From Bryobacterales bacterium (lineage in GTDB: Bacteria; Acidobacteriota; Terriglobia; Bryobacterales; Bryobacteraceae), in contig JAFAQY010000072.1 in assembly GCA_019261985.1 (NCBI GenBank), positions 1-64,000 on the forward strand: 64,000 nt of DNA. Reading direction: 5' to 3'. Positions within the stretch are counted from its first letter, which is position 1, and each line of letters starts with the position of its first letter. Positions 32,101 to 39,600 of the stretch are shown here, in pieces. The notes below the pieces were generated by a model. The model did not search any database and was not told where the DNA came from. It saw only the letters and a list, made by a program, of their open reading frames with translations. The position numbers and the translations under genes are program-made.

Positions 32101-32612
32101 AACGATGCCGGACTGATGGTCACCGCGCCCGGCACAAGCAAGCCCAACTGATTATAGTTGCGCGTTTGCAGCGGCAGGCCGGCGATTGTGTTGGCCTGCA
32201 TCAACGAGGACACCTCGGTCGTCTCCGTCTGAAGCACAGGGGCGGCGCTGGTGACCTCAACACTCTGCGATGCCTGGCCCAGAGTCATTGAGATATCCAC
32301 GCGGGCGGTCTGGTTCAGAACCAGATCGAAGGCGGGGCGAACCGCGGTCTGAAATCCGTTGGCTTCTACCCTGAGTTCGTACTGACCTATCGGAAGACGC
32401 GGAAAGTTATAGGTTCCCGCCTCGTTCGTCTGCGTCTTCACGGTGGCGCCGCGATCCACGTCCCTCGCCGTCACGGTGGCGCCCGTTACCACCGCGCCTG
32501 TAGGATCCGTTACCAGGCCGGTAATCGCCGCGGTGCTCTCCTGAGCCCATGCAGCCGACGCCATTAGCACCAACATCGCGGCCGCGATCATCTCGGAAAA
32601 CCTCGTTTTCAT
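29160..32612 (-). CDS. Oar-like TonB-dependent receptor 2 (candidate amino-sugar receptor)
   Basis: A complete 1150-residue outer-membrane receptor: signal peptide (AMLVLMASAAWAQES), carboxypeptidase-regulatory domain (AAITGLVTDPTGAVVTGA ... YELRVEANGFQT), linker SVEVTSAAPVLQTETTEVS, plug (AGLPLQTRNYNQLGLL, YILDGVDNNEF), long barrel, end LQFALKYSF with terminal Phe. Its 5' end is 45 bases downstream of the GH20 stop on the same strand, and a ~68-bp element upstream (inside the GH20 3' end) is shared with the SIS-SSS-GH20 operon. From this context, not from the protein, I infer that it takes up amino-sugar oligomers. Confidence 0.92.
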   Translation of the reverse strand: MKTRFSEMIAAAMLVLMASAAWAQESTAAITGLVTDPTGAVVTGATVTARDVDRGATVKTQTNEAGTYNFPRLPIGQYELRVEANGFQTAVRPAFDLVLNQTARVDISMTLGQASQSVEVTSAAPVLQTETTEVSSLMQANTIAGLPLQTRNYNQLGLLVPGAVTISPASFNTGQKTFNAARPNLNGNREQANYYILDGVDNNEFVDNNVAYSPSIDAIQEMNIITNNPSAEFGHFLGGVINVSLKSGTNQLHGSAFEFLRNDFFNANEWSNNFNGLPRARQHWNEYGGTLGGPIKKDKLFFFADYQGSRFDLPATPQPKTTFTAANVTGDLSDLGVGLHYPGTNVAMPSNLSKAAICGGGQKMGVDPCITGLSPTALKIANALPKPNLAGTPGSNGTLFNLNNSQQQYTHGNQGDMKVDWVPTQKDRFFARYSQQNIQLPVNNSEVFQYSSNGAASFPIQQGVIDYTRTFTPTLVNDFRAGVNYFPAEANTQALTTTAGANLIPGQPTQYLPGLYFAGAPIGGQQNGPFAFGTVDGPEIFHQTAIQISDTAIYSHGTHTIKTGFQFIRYRNNYVPATTSDGAAGQVGFTGTYTGNAEADFLLGLPSYMGYGVGFNGTVGQRNNAIGVFAQDDWRISKHLTFNYGLRWQLFTPIYEVHDRMTNFGMYSGQIMLAGVNGNSRALYNQYNGIANFLPRAGLAWSIDEKTVVRAAFSRSSFQEGTGEYNRLATNAPWNADLVGQWGGVGTNGGIPANQITLDQGFAVLGAAGPACTPANVTSAPAACFAGVRIHATDPNYRPAVSNQWNVSIQRQIGNSFTAQAGYVGQHNDHLAAIYNMGQNVLLPDGTSIPGPYLGGNPALKNDGTGQQRLNTSTAIQNYNGLQLVAQERLAKGLAFQANYTWSKCLTNNQGYYGRYGNSAVAQTTADVSFQSYVYNVALDYGLCDADVTNIFSGYLNYDLPFGRNQHFANNANKVLNTIIGNWRYDTIFTVHGGLPISMIQFGNDPTGAYFQPRPDCIEPSQATPYKNFAGGGYIWFDPTTMRIPAPGKLGNCSISSERGPGLKQIDMSLSKQFRLTERQTLLFRFDAINTFNTPIFAVSGYATDVLPGDWNSNVSRYGTDLNYTKSVGTGVVNTSQGARNLQFALKYSF

Positions 32613-32657
32613 ACCACCCCACCCTTTCTCGTAATTCTAACCGCCGGACCGAACTTG

Positions 32658-34748
32658 CTACTGCGTGATTTTGAAACCATCCCGCTGGAATTTCCAGTTC
32701 AGAACGGTTGTCGTGCTGTTACAACCAGGTTCGTTACCGCATCGAACGCTCGTATTTGCAACGCTCTGCGGGCCTATTCTTGCGAGCAGCAGGCGCACTG
32801 GCCGTACGCCGGCGAGATTCACTTCGCCCACCGGTTTCTCAATTCGATCCAGTTCTAAGTTCGCCTCCCGGAGCCAATCCGCCGATGCGGGCTGCCGCTT
32901 CACTAAAAAGTCCAGAGCCCGGAGGCCGATGCTTCCCACCATGCTCAAATCGCGCGCCCGCGGGAGCAGTTCTTTGGCGAAGGAGCTGGATTCAGCCCCC
33001 GGCTGGATGCGGATTTCGAGGGCCGACCACTGGCTAAATGCAGACCGCAATTCCGCCTCGGCCACAGCATCGGGAAGCCGTGCCACGTCGCTTGCGAGAT
33101 GCCGCGCAAACTCGCTCTCGGGCGGGACCGCGTCAACAAAACGGTTCAAAGGCGTCAGGCTCGTATATTGTTGGGCATGGCGGCGGCCTTCGATACCGAG
33201 GGCCTCGGATGCATCGGCCAGAATCCGAAACGGTTCCGGGTTCGCGCCGCCGGCAATTCGGCCGAGCATTCTCCGGGATGCGGATCGATGCTCCAAACCT
33301 GACCATTCAAGCCACCGGCTCACCAGGTCCAGCCGCTCATACATCGAGTCCGTATCGCGAACTTCGCGCGGCGACCAGAAGCGTTCGGCGATGGCGGCCA
33401 TGCGCGGCCAAACGCGCGTGTCCACGTTCTCCGCGCTGACGTATTCCGCCCACATGCAAGCTTCGCCGCCGAGAATGCGTCCAGCTTGCTCCGGGGGAAG
33501 CGCGCCGGCTTTTCCGTCCAACGGATCGATTGCGTAATGCAGGCCGGCGGGTTGAAGGTGATCCAGGTAGTAGCCGGACGAAAGTATGGACCGGTATCCC
33601 TTCGCGGCCGCTTCGGCCAGCGATGGGGACCCACGCCACGATTGGATCACGGTGTCGGGCGAAAGGCCATCCGTAAGCACCTCATCCCAGCCGATCATGA
33701 TCTTGCCGTGCTTCTTGAGAAGCTTACTTACCCGCGAGTTGAAGTAAGCGTGCAGCTGGCCTTGGCCCGCAAGCCTGTGGGCGCGGGCGAATGCTTGGAT
33801 GGAGGCGGAGTTTTTCCATTGCGAACCCTCCACCTCGTCTCCGCCGATGTGGAAGTAAGGATCCGGAAATAAGGCCGCCATCTCGCCGATCAGATTGTCC
33901 AGAAACGTGTAAGTCTCTTCGCGGGTGGGGGCCATCGCCGGCTTAAAGACTCCCCACTTGTGCTCGATTGCATAGGGGCCGGGCGCGCTCGCCAGCTCCG
34001 GATATCCCGCGAACCATGCCGTGGTGTGGCCGGGGATATCGAATTCCGGGATTACTCGGATGCCGCGGTCGCGAGCGTACGCCACTACTTGACGGATTTC
34101 GGACTGCGAATAGTAATTGCCGTCGCTGCCGTTCTGATGAAGCCGCGGATAGCGCTTGCTCTCAACGCGAAAGCCCTGGTCGTCGGACAAGTGCCAGTGA
34201 AAAACGTTCAGCTTCACGGCGGCCATTCCGGCGAGGTTGCGTTCCACGACGCTGACCGGCATCCAGTGCCGCGCGACATCGATCATGAGTCCGCGCCAGG
34301 CGAAGCGGGGCCGGTCTTCGATCTTCACGGCTGGGACGCGCCACCCGTTCGGGCCAGGGCCGATCAGTTGCGATAACGTTTCCAGACCGCGGAGAATGCC
34401 GGTTACCGTGCGCGCCTGCAACTTTGCGCCGGACGTGGTGACGTCGAGTTCATACGATTCGTCTTCGCCGAGCGACGGATAATCGCTTGCGCGCTCGCGG
34501 CACTCGATCGCGAGAGTGGGCCGATCGGACTGAGTTAAGGCCTGGCCAGTCTGGCGTTGGAGACGTTCGAGGAAACGCTTGATGGCGGCATCAAGGCGAA
34601 AATCCGAATAACCACTGGTCGCGACGGCGAAGGTCGAATCGATCTTCAGTTCACCCTGCGATTGAGCCACCCTCTGCGCCATCGGCATCAAGGGCAGCGG
34701 CGCGCCGCGAACGGCACTTATTGATGCCAGAATCAAAATGAACTTCAT
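32658..34748 (-). CDS. Glycoside hydrolase family 20 beta-N-acetylhexosaminidase
   Basis: Releases GlcNAc or GalNAc from chains such as chitobiose or glycoconjugates through a substrate-assisted mechanism. The 696-residue product starts at MKFILILASISAVRGAP (signal peptide); the ATG overlaps the SSS transporter stop (ATGA), indicating translational coupling. An N-terminal GH20b domain is followed by the catalytic barrel (RGLMIDVARHWMP, NVFHWHLSDDQGFRVES) with the Asp304-Glu305 pair in FHIGGDEVEGSQW. Later conserved Trp/Tyr residues are present (IGWDEVL, IQSWRG, GGEACMWAEYV). The C-terminal ~150 residues are helical and less conserved. The last ~100 bases also hold a regulatory-like repeat. 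Probably periplasmic. Confidence 0.92.
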   Translation of the reverse strand: MKFILILASISAVRGAPLPLMPMAQRVAQSQGELKIDSTFAVATSGYSDFRLDAAIKRFLERLQRQTGQALTQSDRPTLAIECRERASDYPSLGEDESYELDVTTSGAKLQARTVTGILRGLETLSQLIGPGPNGWRVPAVKIEDRPRFAWRGLMIDVARHWMPVSVVERNLAGMAAVKLNVFHWHLSDDQGFRVESKRYPRLHQNGSDGNYYSQSEIRQVVAYARDRGIRVIPEFDIPGHTTAWFAGYPELASAPGPYAIEHKWGVFKPAMAPTREETYTFLDNLIGEMAALFPDPYFHIGGDEVEGSQWKNSASIQAFARAHRLAGQGQLHAYFNSRVSKLLKKHGKIMIGWDEVLTDGLSPDTVIQSWRGSPSLAEAAAKGYRSILSSGYYLDHLQPAGLHYAIDPLDGKAGALPPEQAGRILGGEACMWAEYVSAENVDTRVWPRMAAIAERFWSPREVRDTDSMYERLDLVSRWLEWSGLEHRSASRRMLGRIAGGANPEPFRILADASEALGIEGRRHAQQYTSLTPLNRFVDAVPPESEFARHLASDVARLPDAVAEAELRSAFSQWSALEIRIQPGAESSSFAKELLPRARDLSMVGSIGLRALDFLVKRQPASADWLREANLELDRIEKPVGEVNLAGVRPVRLLLARIGPQSVANTSVRCGNEPGCNSTTTVLNWKFQRDGFKITQ
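32693..32760 (-). promoter_or_regulatory. Shared upstream element, copy A (TonB receptor 2)
   Basis: A 68-bp segment lying 81-148 bases before the ATG of TonB receptor 2, inside the GH20 3' coding end. By eye about 75% of bases match copy B at 37640. Conserved blocks on the + strand: TCCAGTTC, GAACGGTTG, GTTAC, GTTCGTTAC, ATCGAACGC and TTTGCA. It contains two inverted motifs, GTTC-N-GAAC and GTTCG(N9)CGAAC. Confidence 0.55.
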
Positions 34749-36529
34749 CACTCGCCCACCGATTTCCAGCCGCGCCGGGAAAGATCCCACCAGATCACCG
34801 CGCCGGCCGCCAGTCCAATGCCAAGCAGCGACAGGCCGGCCGTCCATTCGCCCAACAGCAGCTTGCCCGTGCCGAACAGGATGCCGTATATCAGCGCGCA
34901 GCCGGCGAGCCAATCCAGTCCGCGGTACCATCCGTCGTTGTTATCCGGAATTTCAGGAGCCAGGCGCGCGATCGGTCCCCAACCCGATACCCCCGGCCTG
35001 GCACGCGCGTAAAACTTAAGTAATGTTTGATTCGATTCGGGCGCGGTGAGAAATGTAACGGTGAGCCAGACGAGAGTGGTCACCGCAACCGTAATGATCA
35101 TGATCCACGCGAAGTCGACGGGCTGGTCGCTGTCGAGGCCTCCTGCCAATTGAAGCGCGAGCGATGTCACAAAAGCCGCGCTCATCGCCGAGACTTCACT
35201 CCATGCATTGATGCGCCACCAGAACCAGCGCAGCAGCAAAACGAGTCCCGTGCCCGCGCCGGTTACAATCAGGAGCTTCCAAGCCGCTGCAATCGAAGTG
35301 AGGTAAAAGGTCACCACGGCGGAGACGGCGGTTAGCAGCAGCGTGGCGGCCTTGGAGATCAGGACATAGTGCGATTCCGGCGCGGCCGGAACCAGGAAAC
35401 GGCGATAAAAATCGTTTACGATGTAACTCGCACCCCAGTTCAATTGAGTGGCGATCGTGGACATATACGCCGCGGCGAAGCCTGCCAGCATCAATCCGCG
35501 AAGCGATGCCGGAAGATACGCAATCATCACCCGGACGTAGCCGGTCTCAGGGTCCTCCAACCCCGGAAACAGCACCAGCGAAGCCAGCGCCACGAGTATC
35601 CACGGCCACGGCCGAATCGCATAGTGGGCGATGTTAAACCACAATGTCGCCAGCAGAGAATTCTTTTCATCCTTGGCTGAGAACATCCGTTGAGCGATGT
35701 AGCCGCCGCCGCCAGGCTCCGCTCCCGGATACCAGGTCGCCCACCAGTTCAATGAAATATAGACCAAAAACGTGATCATCGGCATCCAGGGGGAATTCAG
35801 ATCGGGGACGAAGCTAAGGACTGAGCTGTGCGTTCCAGGCCGCACGCCATGCGCCTGATCCAGCAGTTCCAGTTTCAATTTGAGGGCGCTCATCCCGCCC
35901 GCTGCTTGAACCGCCGCGAACGCGAGCACGATCACCATCGTCATCTTGATGAAGAACTGGAACACGTCGGTGACTAACACTCCCCAAAGGCCGGAAAGCG
36001 TGGAGATCATCGACGTGACGGCGATCATGCACAGCACCGCGACCAAAGCCTGCAAGCGCGTGAGGCCAAGCGCGAGCATGAGAATCTTCACCATGGCAAG
36101 ATTCACCCAACCCAGCACGATGCAGTTGATGGGAATGCCCAGATACAGCGCGCGGAAGCCTCGCAGAAAAGCGGCTGGTTTGCCCGAATAACGCACCTCG
36201 GCGAACTCAATATCGGTCATCACGCCGCACCGCCTCCATAACCGCGCATAGAAGAAGACGGTAAGCATCCCGCCGGCAACGAAGCTCCACCACAACCAGT
36301 TCCCGGCGATTCCTCCGCGCGCAACCATTCCAGTGACGGCTAAAGGGGTATCCGCGGCGAACGTGGTCGCCACCATCGATGTCCCCGCAAGCCACCACGG
36401 CACATTTCTGCCGGAGAGAAAAAATTCGTTGATGCTCGTGCCGGCCCGGCCGCGGTAATAAAGCCCGATTGCGAAGTTTCCGACGAAATAAAGCGCGATG
36501 CAGGCCCAATCGAGATACGTCAGTTGCAT
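34748..36529 (-). CDS. Sodium:solute symporter (SSS family), probable sugar transporter
   Basis: Inner-membrane Na+-coupled symporter of 593 residues with about 13-14 hydrophobic helices, of the SGLT/NIS fold. Early signature: NEFFLSGRNVPWWLAGTSMV, ATTFAADTPLAVTG and the GVMTDIEFAEVRYSGKPA block. A long C-terminal cytoplasmic-loop region (AAPESNQTLLKFYARARPGV) precedes a last helix pair. Gene order SIS, SSS, GH20, with 4-base spacing to the SIS gene and an ATGA overlap with the GH20 gene, predicts uptake of the hexosaminidase product, for example N-acetylglucosamine or chitobiose. The substrate is inferred from neighbours only. Confidence 0.9.
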   Translation of the reverse strand: MQLTYLDWACIALYFVGNFAIGLYYRGRAGTSINEFFLSGRNVPWWLAGTSMVATTFAADTPLAVTGMVARGGIAGNWLWWSFVAGGMLTVFFYARLWRRCGVMTDIEFAEVRYSGKPAAFLRGFRALYLGIPINCIVLGWVNLAMVKILMLALGLTRLQALVAVLCMIAVTSMISTLSGLWGVLVTDVFQFFIKMTMVIVLAFAAVQAAGGMSALKLKLELLDQAHGVRPGTHSSVLSFVPDLNSPWMPMITFLVYISLNWWATWYPGAEPGGGGYIAQRMFSAKDEKNSLLATLWFNIAHYAIRPWPWILVALASLVLFPGLEDPETGYVRVMIAYLPASLRGLMLAGFAAAYMSTIATQLNWGASYIVNDFYRRFLVPAAPESHYVLISKAATLLLTAVSAVVTFYLTSIAAAWKLLIVTGAGTGLVLLLRWFWWRINAWSEVSAMSAAFVTSLALQLAGGLDSDQPVDFAWIMIITVAVTTLVWLTVTFLTAPESNQTLLKFYARARPGVSGWGPIARLAPEIPDNNDGWYRGLDWLAGCALIYGILFGTGKLLLGEWTAGLSLLGIGLAAGAVIWWDLSRRGWKSVGE

Positions 36530-36533
36530 GAGG

Positions 36534-37601
36534 TCACATGGTCCGGGTGATCTTGCTTAAGGTTCGCGGCCGGTCCGGATCGAATCCCTTGATGCGCGCG
36601 AGATGCGCGGCGAATAACTGCGCGGGAATGATGTACGGGATCGGGGTGTAGAGGTCCGGGATACCGGGAGCCGCGGGCAACGGCGGAAGCTCGATAGTGC
36701 GGCCGAGCCCACGCGCGTGCTTGTTGCCGCGGCCGGTAATGACCAACATATCCGCTTTCAACTCATTCAACTGCCGCAGCACCGCCGAGATCGAAGGCCA
36801 CGTTGGCCCTCCCGGCGCGAAGACGAATACCGGGAACCCACGCTCAACCATCGCAATCGGACCGTGCAACAGGTCGGCCCCCGAGAAGCGCTCGGCGAGG
36901 ACGTAGCAGGTCTCCATCAGCTTCAGCCCGAACTCGAGGGCATTCGCATAATTGAGCCCGCGGCCGACAATGACCGTGCCGTTCATGAAGCGGTAGCGTT
37001 CGGTGGTTTCCGCGATCGCGGCCTCGCGCCGGAGCACTGCGTCGACCCGGTCCGGAATTTGCCGGAGCTGTTCGGCGCGCACGCCGCCGCCAAGCGCGGC
37101 CGCCAAGAGATAAAGCGCCATCAGTTGACCCGTGTAGGTCTTGGTTGCGGCCACGCTCTTCTCCTTGCCGGCGCGCACCAGCAGGGTGTATTCGGCGGTC
37201 TTGGCCATCGTGCTGGCGGGTTCATTGGTAATCCCCAGGGTTGTAGCGCCTCGTTCGCGCCCGTCCGCGAGAACCGCGTTTGTATCCGTCGACTCGCCGG
37301 ATTGCGAGATCCCGATCACGAGCACACCACGCCGGTCGCCGCCGCGTTTATAAAGGGTCGCGATAGACGGCGCGGCGAGCGAAACCGGAATGCCGGTGGT
37401 GATCTCGATCAGGTATCGCCCGAACTGTGCGGCGTTGTCGGAGGTCCCCCGAGCGGCGATCACAACCAGGCGCGGCGGGTCTTTTTTCAGACGAAGCTCA
37501 AGGCTCCGGATGTCTCGCAACCCACGCTCCAGGGTACGGCGCAGTGTCTCGGGCTGTTGGCGCGTCTCTTCAAGCATATTGGAGATGACAGTGGTGGACA
37601 T
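36534..37601 (-). CDS. SIS-domain sugar-phosphate deaminase/isomerase (NagB-II/AgaS/GlmS-C type)
   Basis: A 355-residue cytosolic enzyme with two SIS domains like the isomerase half of GlmS but no glutaminase domain. The start MSTTVISNML at 37601 is chosen because the family begins with a helix ending in E.RQQPE. Key blocks: VIAARGTSDNAAQFGRYLIE, GISQSGESTDTNAVL, TKTYTGQLMALYLL, GRGLNYANALEFGLKL and ERFSGADLLHGPIAMVE. Such proteins act as glucosamine-6-phosphate or galactosamine-6-phosphate deaminases in amino-sugar pathways; the sugar cannot be chosen by sequence. First gene of the SIS-SSS-GH20 operon, with shared element copy B 38-105 bases upstream. No nagA was found. Confidence 0.88.
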   Translation of the reverse strand: MSTTVISNMLEETRQQPETLRRTLERGLRDIRSLELRLKKDPPRLVVIAARGTSDNAAQFGRYLIEITTGIPVSLAAPSIATLYKRGGDRRGVLVIGISQSGESTDTNAVLADGRERGATTLGITNEPASTMAKTAEYTLLVRAGKEKSVAATKTYTGQLMALYLLAAALGGGVRAEQLRQIPDRVDAVLRREAAIAETTERYRFMNGTVIVGRGLNYANALEFGLKLMETCYVLAERFSGADLLHGPIAMVERGFPVFVFAPGGPTWPSISAVLRQLNELKADMLVITGRGNKHARGLGRTIELPPLPAAPGIPDLYTPIPYIIPAQLFAAHLARIKGFDPDRPRTLSKITRTM

Positions 37602-37639
37602 AGCGCCTAAAGCATACTCCGGCCTCGCGTGCCATGCTG

Positions 37640-37706
37640 TCCAGTTCCGAACGGTTGCCGCGGGGTTACGCGGGCGTTCGTTACGTATCGAACGCGCTTG
37701 TTTGCA
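37640..37706 (-). promoter_or_regulatory. Shared upstream element, copy B (SIS-SSS-GH20 operon)
   Basis: A 67-bp counterpart of copy A, located 38-105 bases before the SIS start codon in the divergent spacer that also precedes the membrane regulator gene at 37812. On the + strand it carries GTTC-C-GAAC at its left and the perfect inverted motif CGTTCG-TTACGTAT-CGAACG at its right. The distances to the two start codons (38 and 81 bases) differ, so it is more likely an operator region than a fixed core promoter. Confidence 0.55.
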
Positions 37707-37811
37707 GTGACTTTCGAGTAATTCGCGCAAACGGAGCGCGCGCAAGCAGTTTCTTATCAAGACAGACGCGCGCGCCGCGCCCTTTGCGCTCCCGGGTTAA
37801 AATTGGCTTAC

Positions 37812-38993
37812 ATGCCAGAGGCCGCTGGCCCGCCGTCGTTATCTCCGGACTTGGTCCGCGAGGAGCTGGGGCGAGTCCTTTCCAGTTCCGAATTCCGCAC
37901 CAGCAAGCGCAGCCAGGAGTTCCTACGTTACGTGGTGGAGCATGTGCTGAATGGCCAAGGGCAGTTCCTCAAAGAACGCACCATCGGAGTGGAGGTCTTC
38001 GGCCGCGCGACCGATTACGATCCTGGCGAGGATGCCACGGTCCGGGTCAAGGCGGGGGAGGTTCGCAAACGGCTGGGATTGTACTACTCGGAGCAAGGCG
38101 CGCTCGACCCGGTGCGAATCGAATTGCCTCTCGGCAGTTATATACCCGAGTTTCACTCCGTGGAGGCGGCTCCAGTAGTGCCGGAGCCGCGGGTGAATAA
38201 AGTTCATATTCCGCCTGCGCCGGTCGCGAGGACGACGCGCGGGCCGCTCTGGGTAGCGTTGGCCGCTCTGGTTTGTTTCGCCGCGGCAGGCGTTATCTGG
38301 CTGCGCACGCGGCCGGCAAATACAGCGCTGGATCAATTTTGGGGGCCTGTACTTACGGGCGAGGCTCCGGTGCTGCTGAGCGCGGCGTTCGTGCCGGTGT
38401 ACGGCTTGGATTCGGATGCTCACCCCAAGCCGCGCGTGGAGGATTTTGTTCTTCTGAACGATCAGTTCGTCGGAGGCGGCGATCTGATCGCAATATCGCG
38501 GCTAAGCTCGATGCTGACGCGAATGGGCCGTCCGTACCGCCTGAAGGTGGGCAATGAGGTATCGTTTCAGGATCTCCGCACGGGCCCCGCTATTCTTGTC
38601 GGCTATTCGTACACGCGGTGGCGTGAGATCAGCAAAGAAATGCGATTCTTTATCGACGGAGCGAAACAACCGATCGGAATCACAGATGGCGGAGCGCCGA
38701 CATCTTGGTCGCTGCCGAATCTGCCCGCCGACAGGCGTACCGATGAAGACTACGCAATTGTTTCGCGCGTCTTTCACCCCGATACGCGTGCCATGCTGGT
38801 GGAGGTCGCAGGCATCACGCAATATGGAACGGACGCGGGAGCGGACCTGGTGACCAGTCCCGAGTTGATGACTGAAGCTCTCCGCGGCGCGCCCGCCGGA
38901 TGGCAGCAGAAGAATTTGCAACTTGTGCTGCACGTGAAGGTCATCTCCGGCTCGCCATCATCGCCGAAGGTTGTGGCTACGCATTTCTGGTAG
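37812..38993 (+). CDS. ToxR/CadC-like membrane regulator with one transmembrane helix (family of acidobacterial paralogues)
   Basis: A 393-residue product. The start ATG 37812 is preferred over an in-frame TTG at 37803. Residues 1-110 form a cytoplasmic domain (REELGRVLSSSEFRTSKRSQ, KERTIGVEVFGRATDYDPGE, VRVKAGEVRKRLGLYYSE, IELPLGSYIPEF), which I know only as the conserved N-terminal region of many Solibacter-type signalling proteins and which looks like a winged-helix variant. A Pro-rich linker follows, then one transmembrane helix (GPLWVALAALVCFAAAGVIW, about residue 145) and a periplasmic ~220-residue domain (LLSAAFVPVYGLDSDAHP, AILVGYSYTRWREISKEM). It is transcribed away from the amino-sugar operon across the copy B element, making it a candidate regulator; inference only. 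Confidence 0.7.
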   Translation: MPEAAGPPSLSPDLVREELGRVLSSSEFRTSKRSQEFLRYVVEHVLNGQGQFLKERTIGVEVFGRATDYDPGEDATVRVKAGEVRKRLGLYYSEQGALDPVRIELPLGSYIPEFHSVEAAPVVPEPRVNKVHIPPAPVARTTRGPLWVALAALVCFAAAGVIWLRTRPANTALDQFWGPVLTGEAPVLLSAAFVPVYGLDSDAHPKPRVEDFVLLNDQFVGGGDLIAISRLSSMLTRMGRPYRLKVGNEVSFQDLRTGPAILVGYSYTRWREISKEMRFFIDGAKQPIGITDGGAPTSWSLPNLPADRRTDEDYAIVSRVFHPDTRAMLVEVAGITQYGTDAGADLVTSPELMTEALRGAPAGWQQKNLQLVLHVKVISGSPSSPKVVATHFW

Positions 38994-38997
38994 ACGC

Positions 38998-39399
38998 TTA
39001 TCCCCAGTACATCTCACTTCGCACCGCGGGCACGTTGCGCCGCGCCGCGTGAATGCACTCGAAGCTGCGGATAGCCGCGTCTTGATTGGCAAACGTCTCG
39101 AACAGATTGGCGATCCCGTAGGTTTCCAGGAACTCCTGAAGCTGCGCCCCGACGTTGATCAATTTAAGCTCCGCTCCGGCGGCCGATAAATCGATTCCGA
39201 GCGTCACCAGATCGCCCGCTCGCGAGCCGGGCAGCGACGTAACGCCGCGCATATCGAGCAAGATCCAAATTAAGCGGGAATCCGCGAATGCCGTTATTTT
39301 ATTCCGAAGCGACCTTAGCCGGTCGCCTGAATGCAGCAGGTCGAAGGCATCGACGATGATGGCTGCGCCAATCGGGTGCGTACTAACGGTTGAACTCAT
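38998..39399 (-). CDS. STAS-domain protein
   Basis: A 133-residue protein of the anti-anti-sigma/STAS fold: strand IGAAIIVDAFDLL, helix RLRSLRNKITAFADS, strand IWILLDMRGVTSL, phosphorylatable-type loop SLPGSRAGDLVTLGIDL, strand ELKLINVGAQLQEFLE and helix ANLFETFANQDAAI. The loop that carries the target Ser of SpoIIAA-type proteins reads TSLPGSRAGD instead of the usual DSSGL; Ser in PGSRAG could be the phosphorylation site. No partner kinase or sigma regulator is adjacent. It is convergent with the membrane regulator (4-base gap). Confidence 0.8.
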   Translation of the reverse strand: MSSTVSTHPIGAAIIVDAFDLLHSGDRLRSLRNKITAFADSRLIWILLDMRGVTSLPGSRAGDLVTLGIDLSAAGAELKLINVGAQLQEFLETYGIANLFETFANQDAAIRSFECIHAARRNVPAVRSEMYWG

Positions 39400-39600
39400 G
39401 ATTTCCTACCTTTTCGTGGCTATCACAGCTTCGGCCAGCGCTCGTTTGCCCATATAAGTAATGACGAGCAATAGGAAAAAAGGAAGCGTAGTGCTGAGAG
39501 GGTATTTACGCGCCACCATTGTGGCACGCGAGCCCCCTACAACCGGACGGCATAGGCTAGCCGGACAGTTCGGTCTAACGCCGCGATTCCGTTTAGTAGG

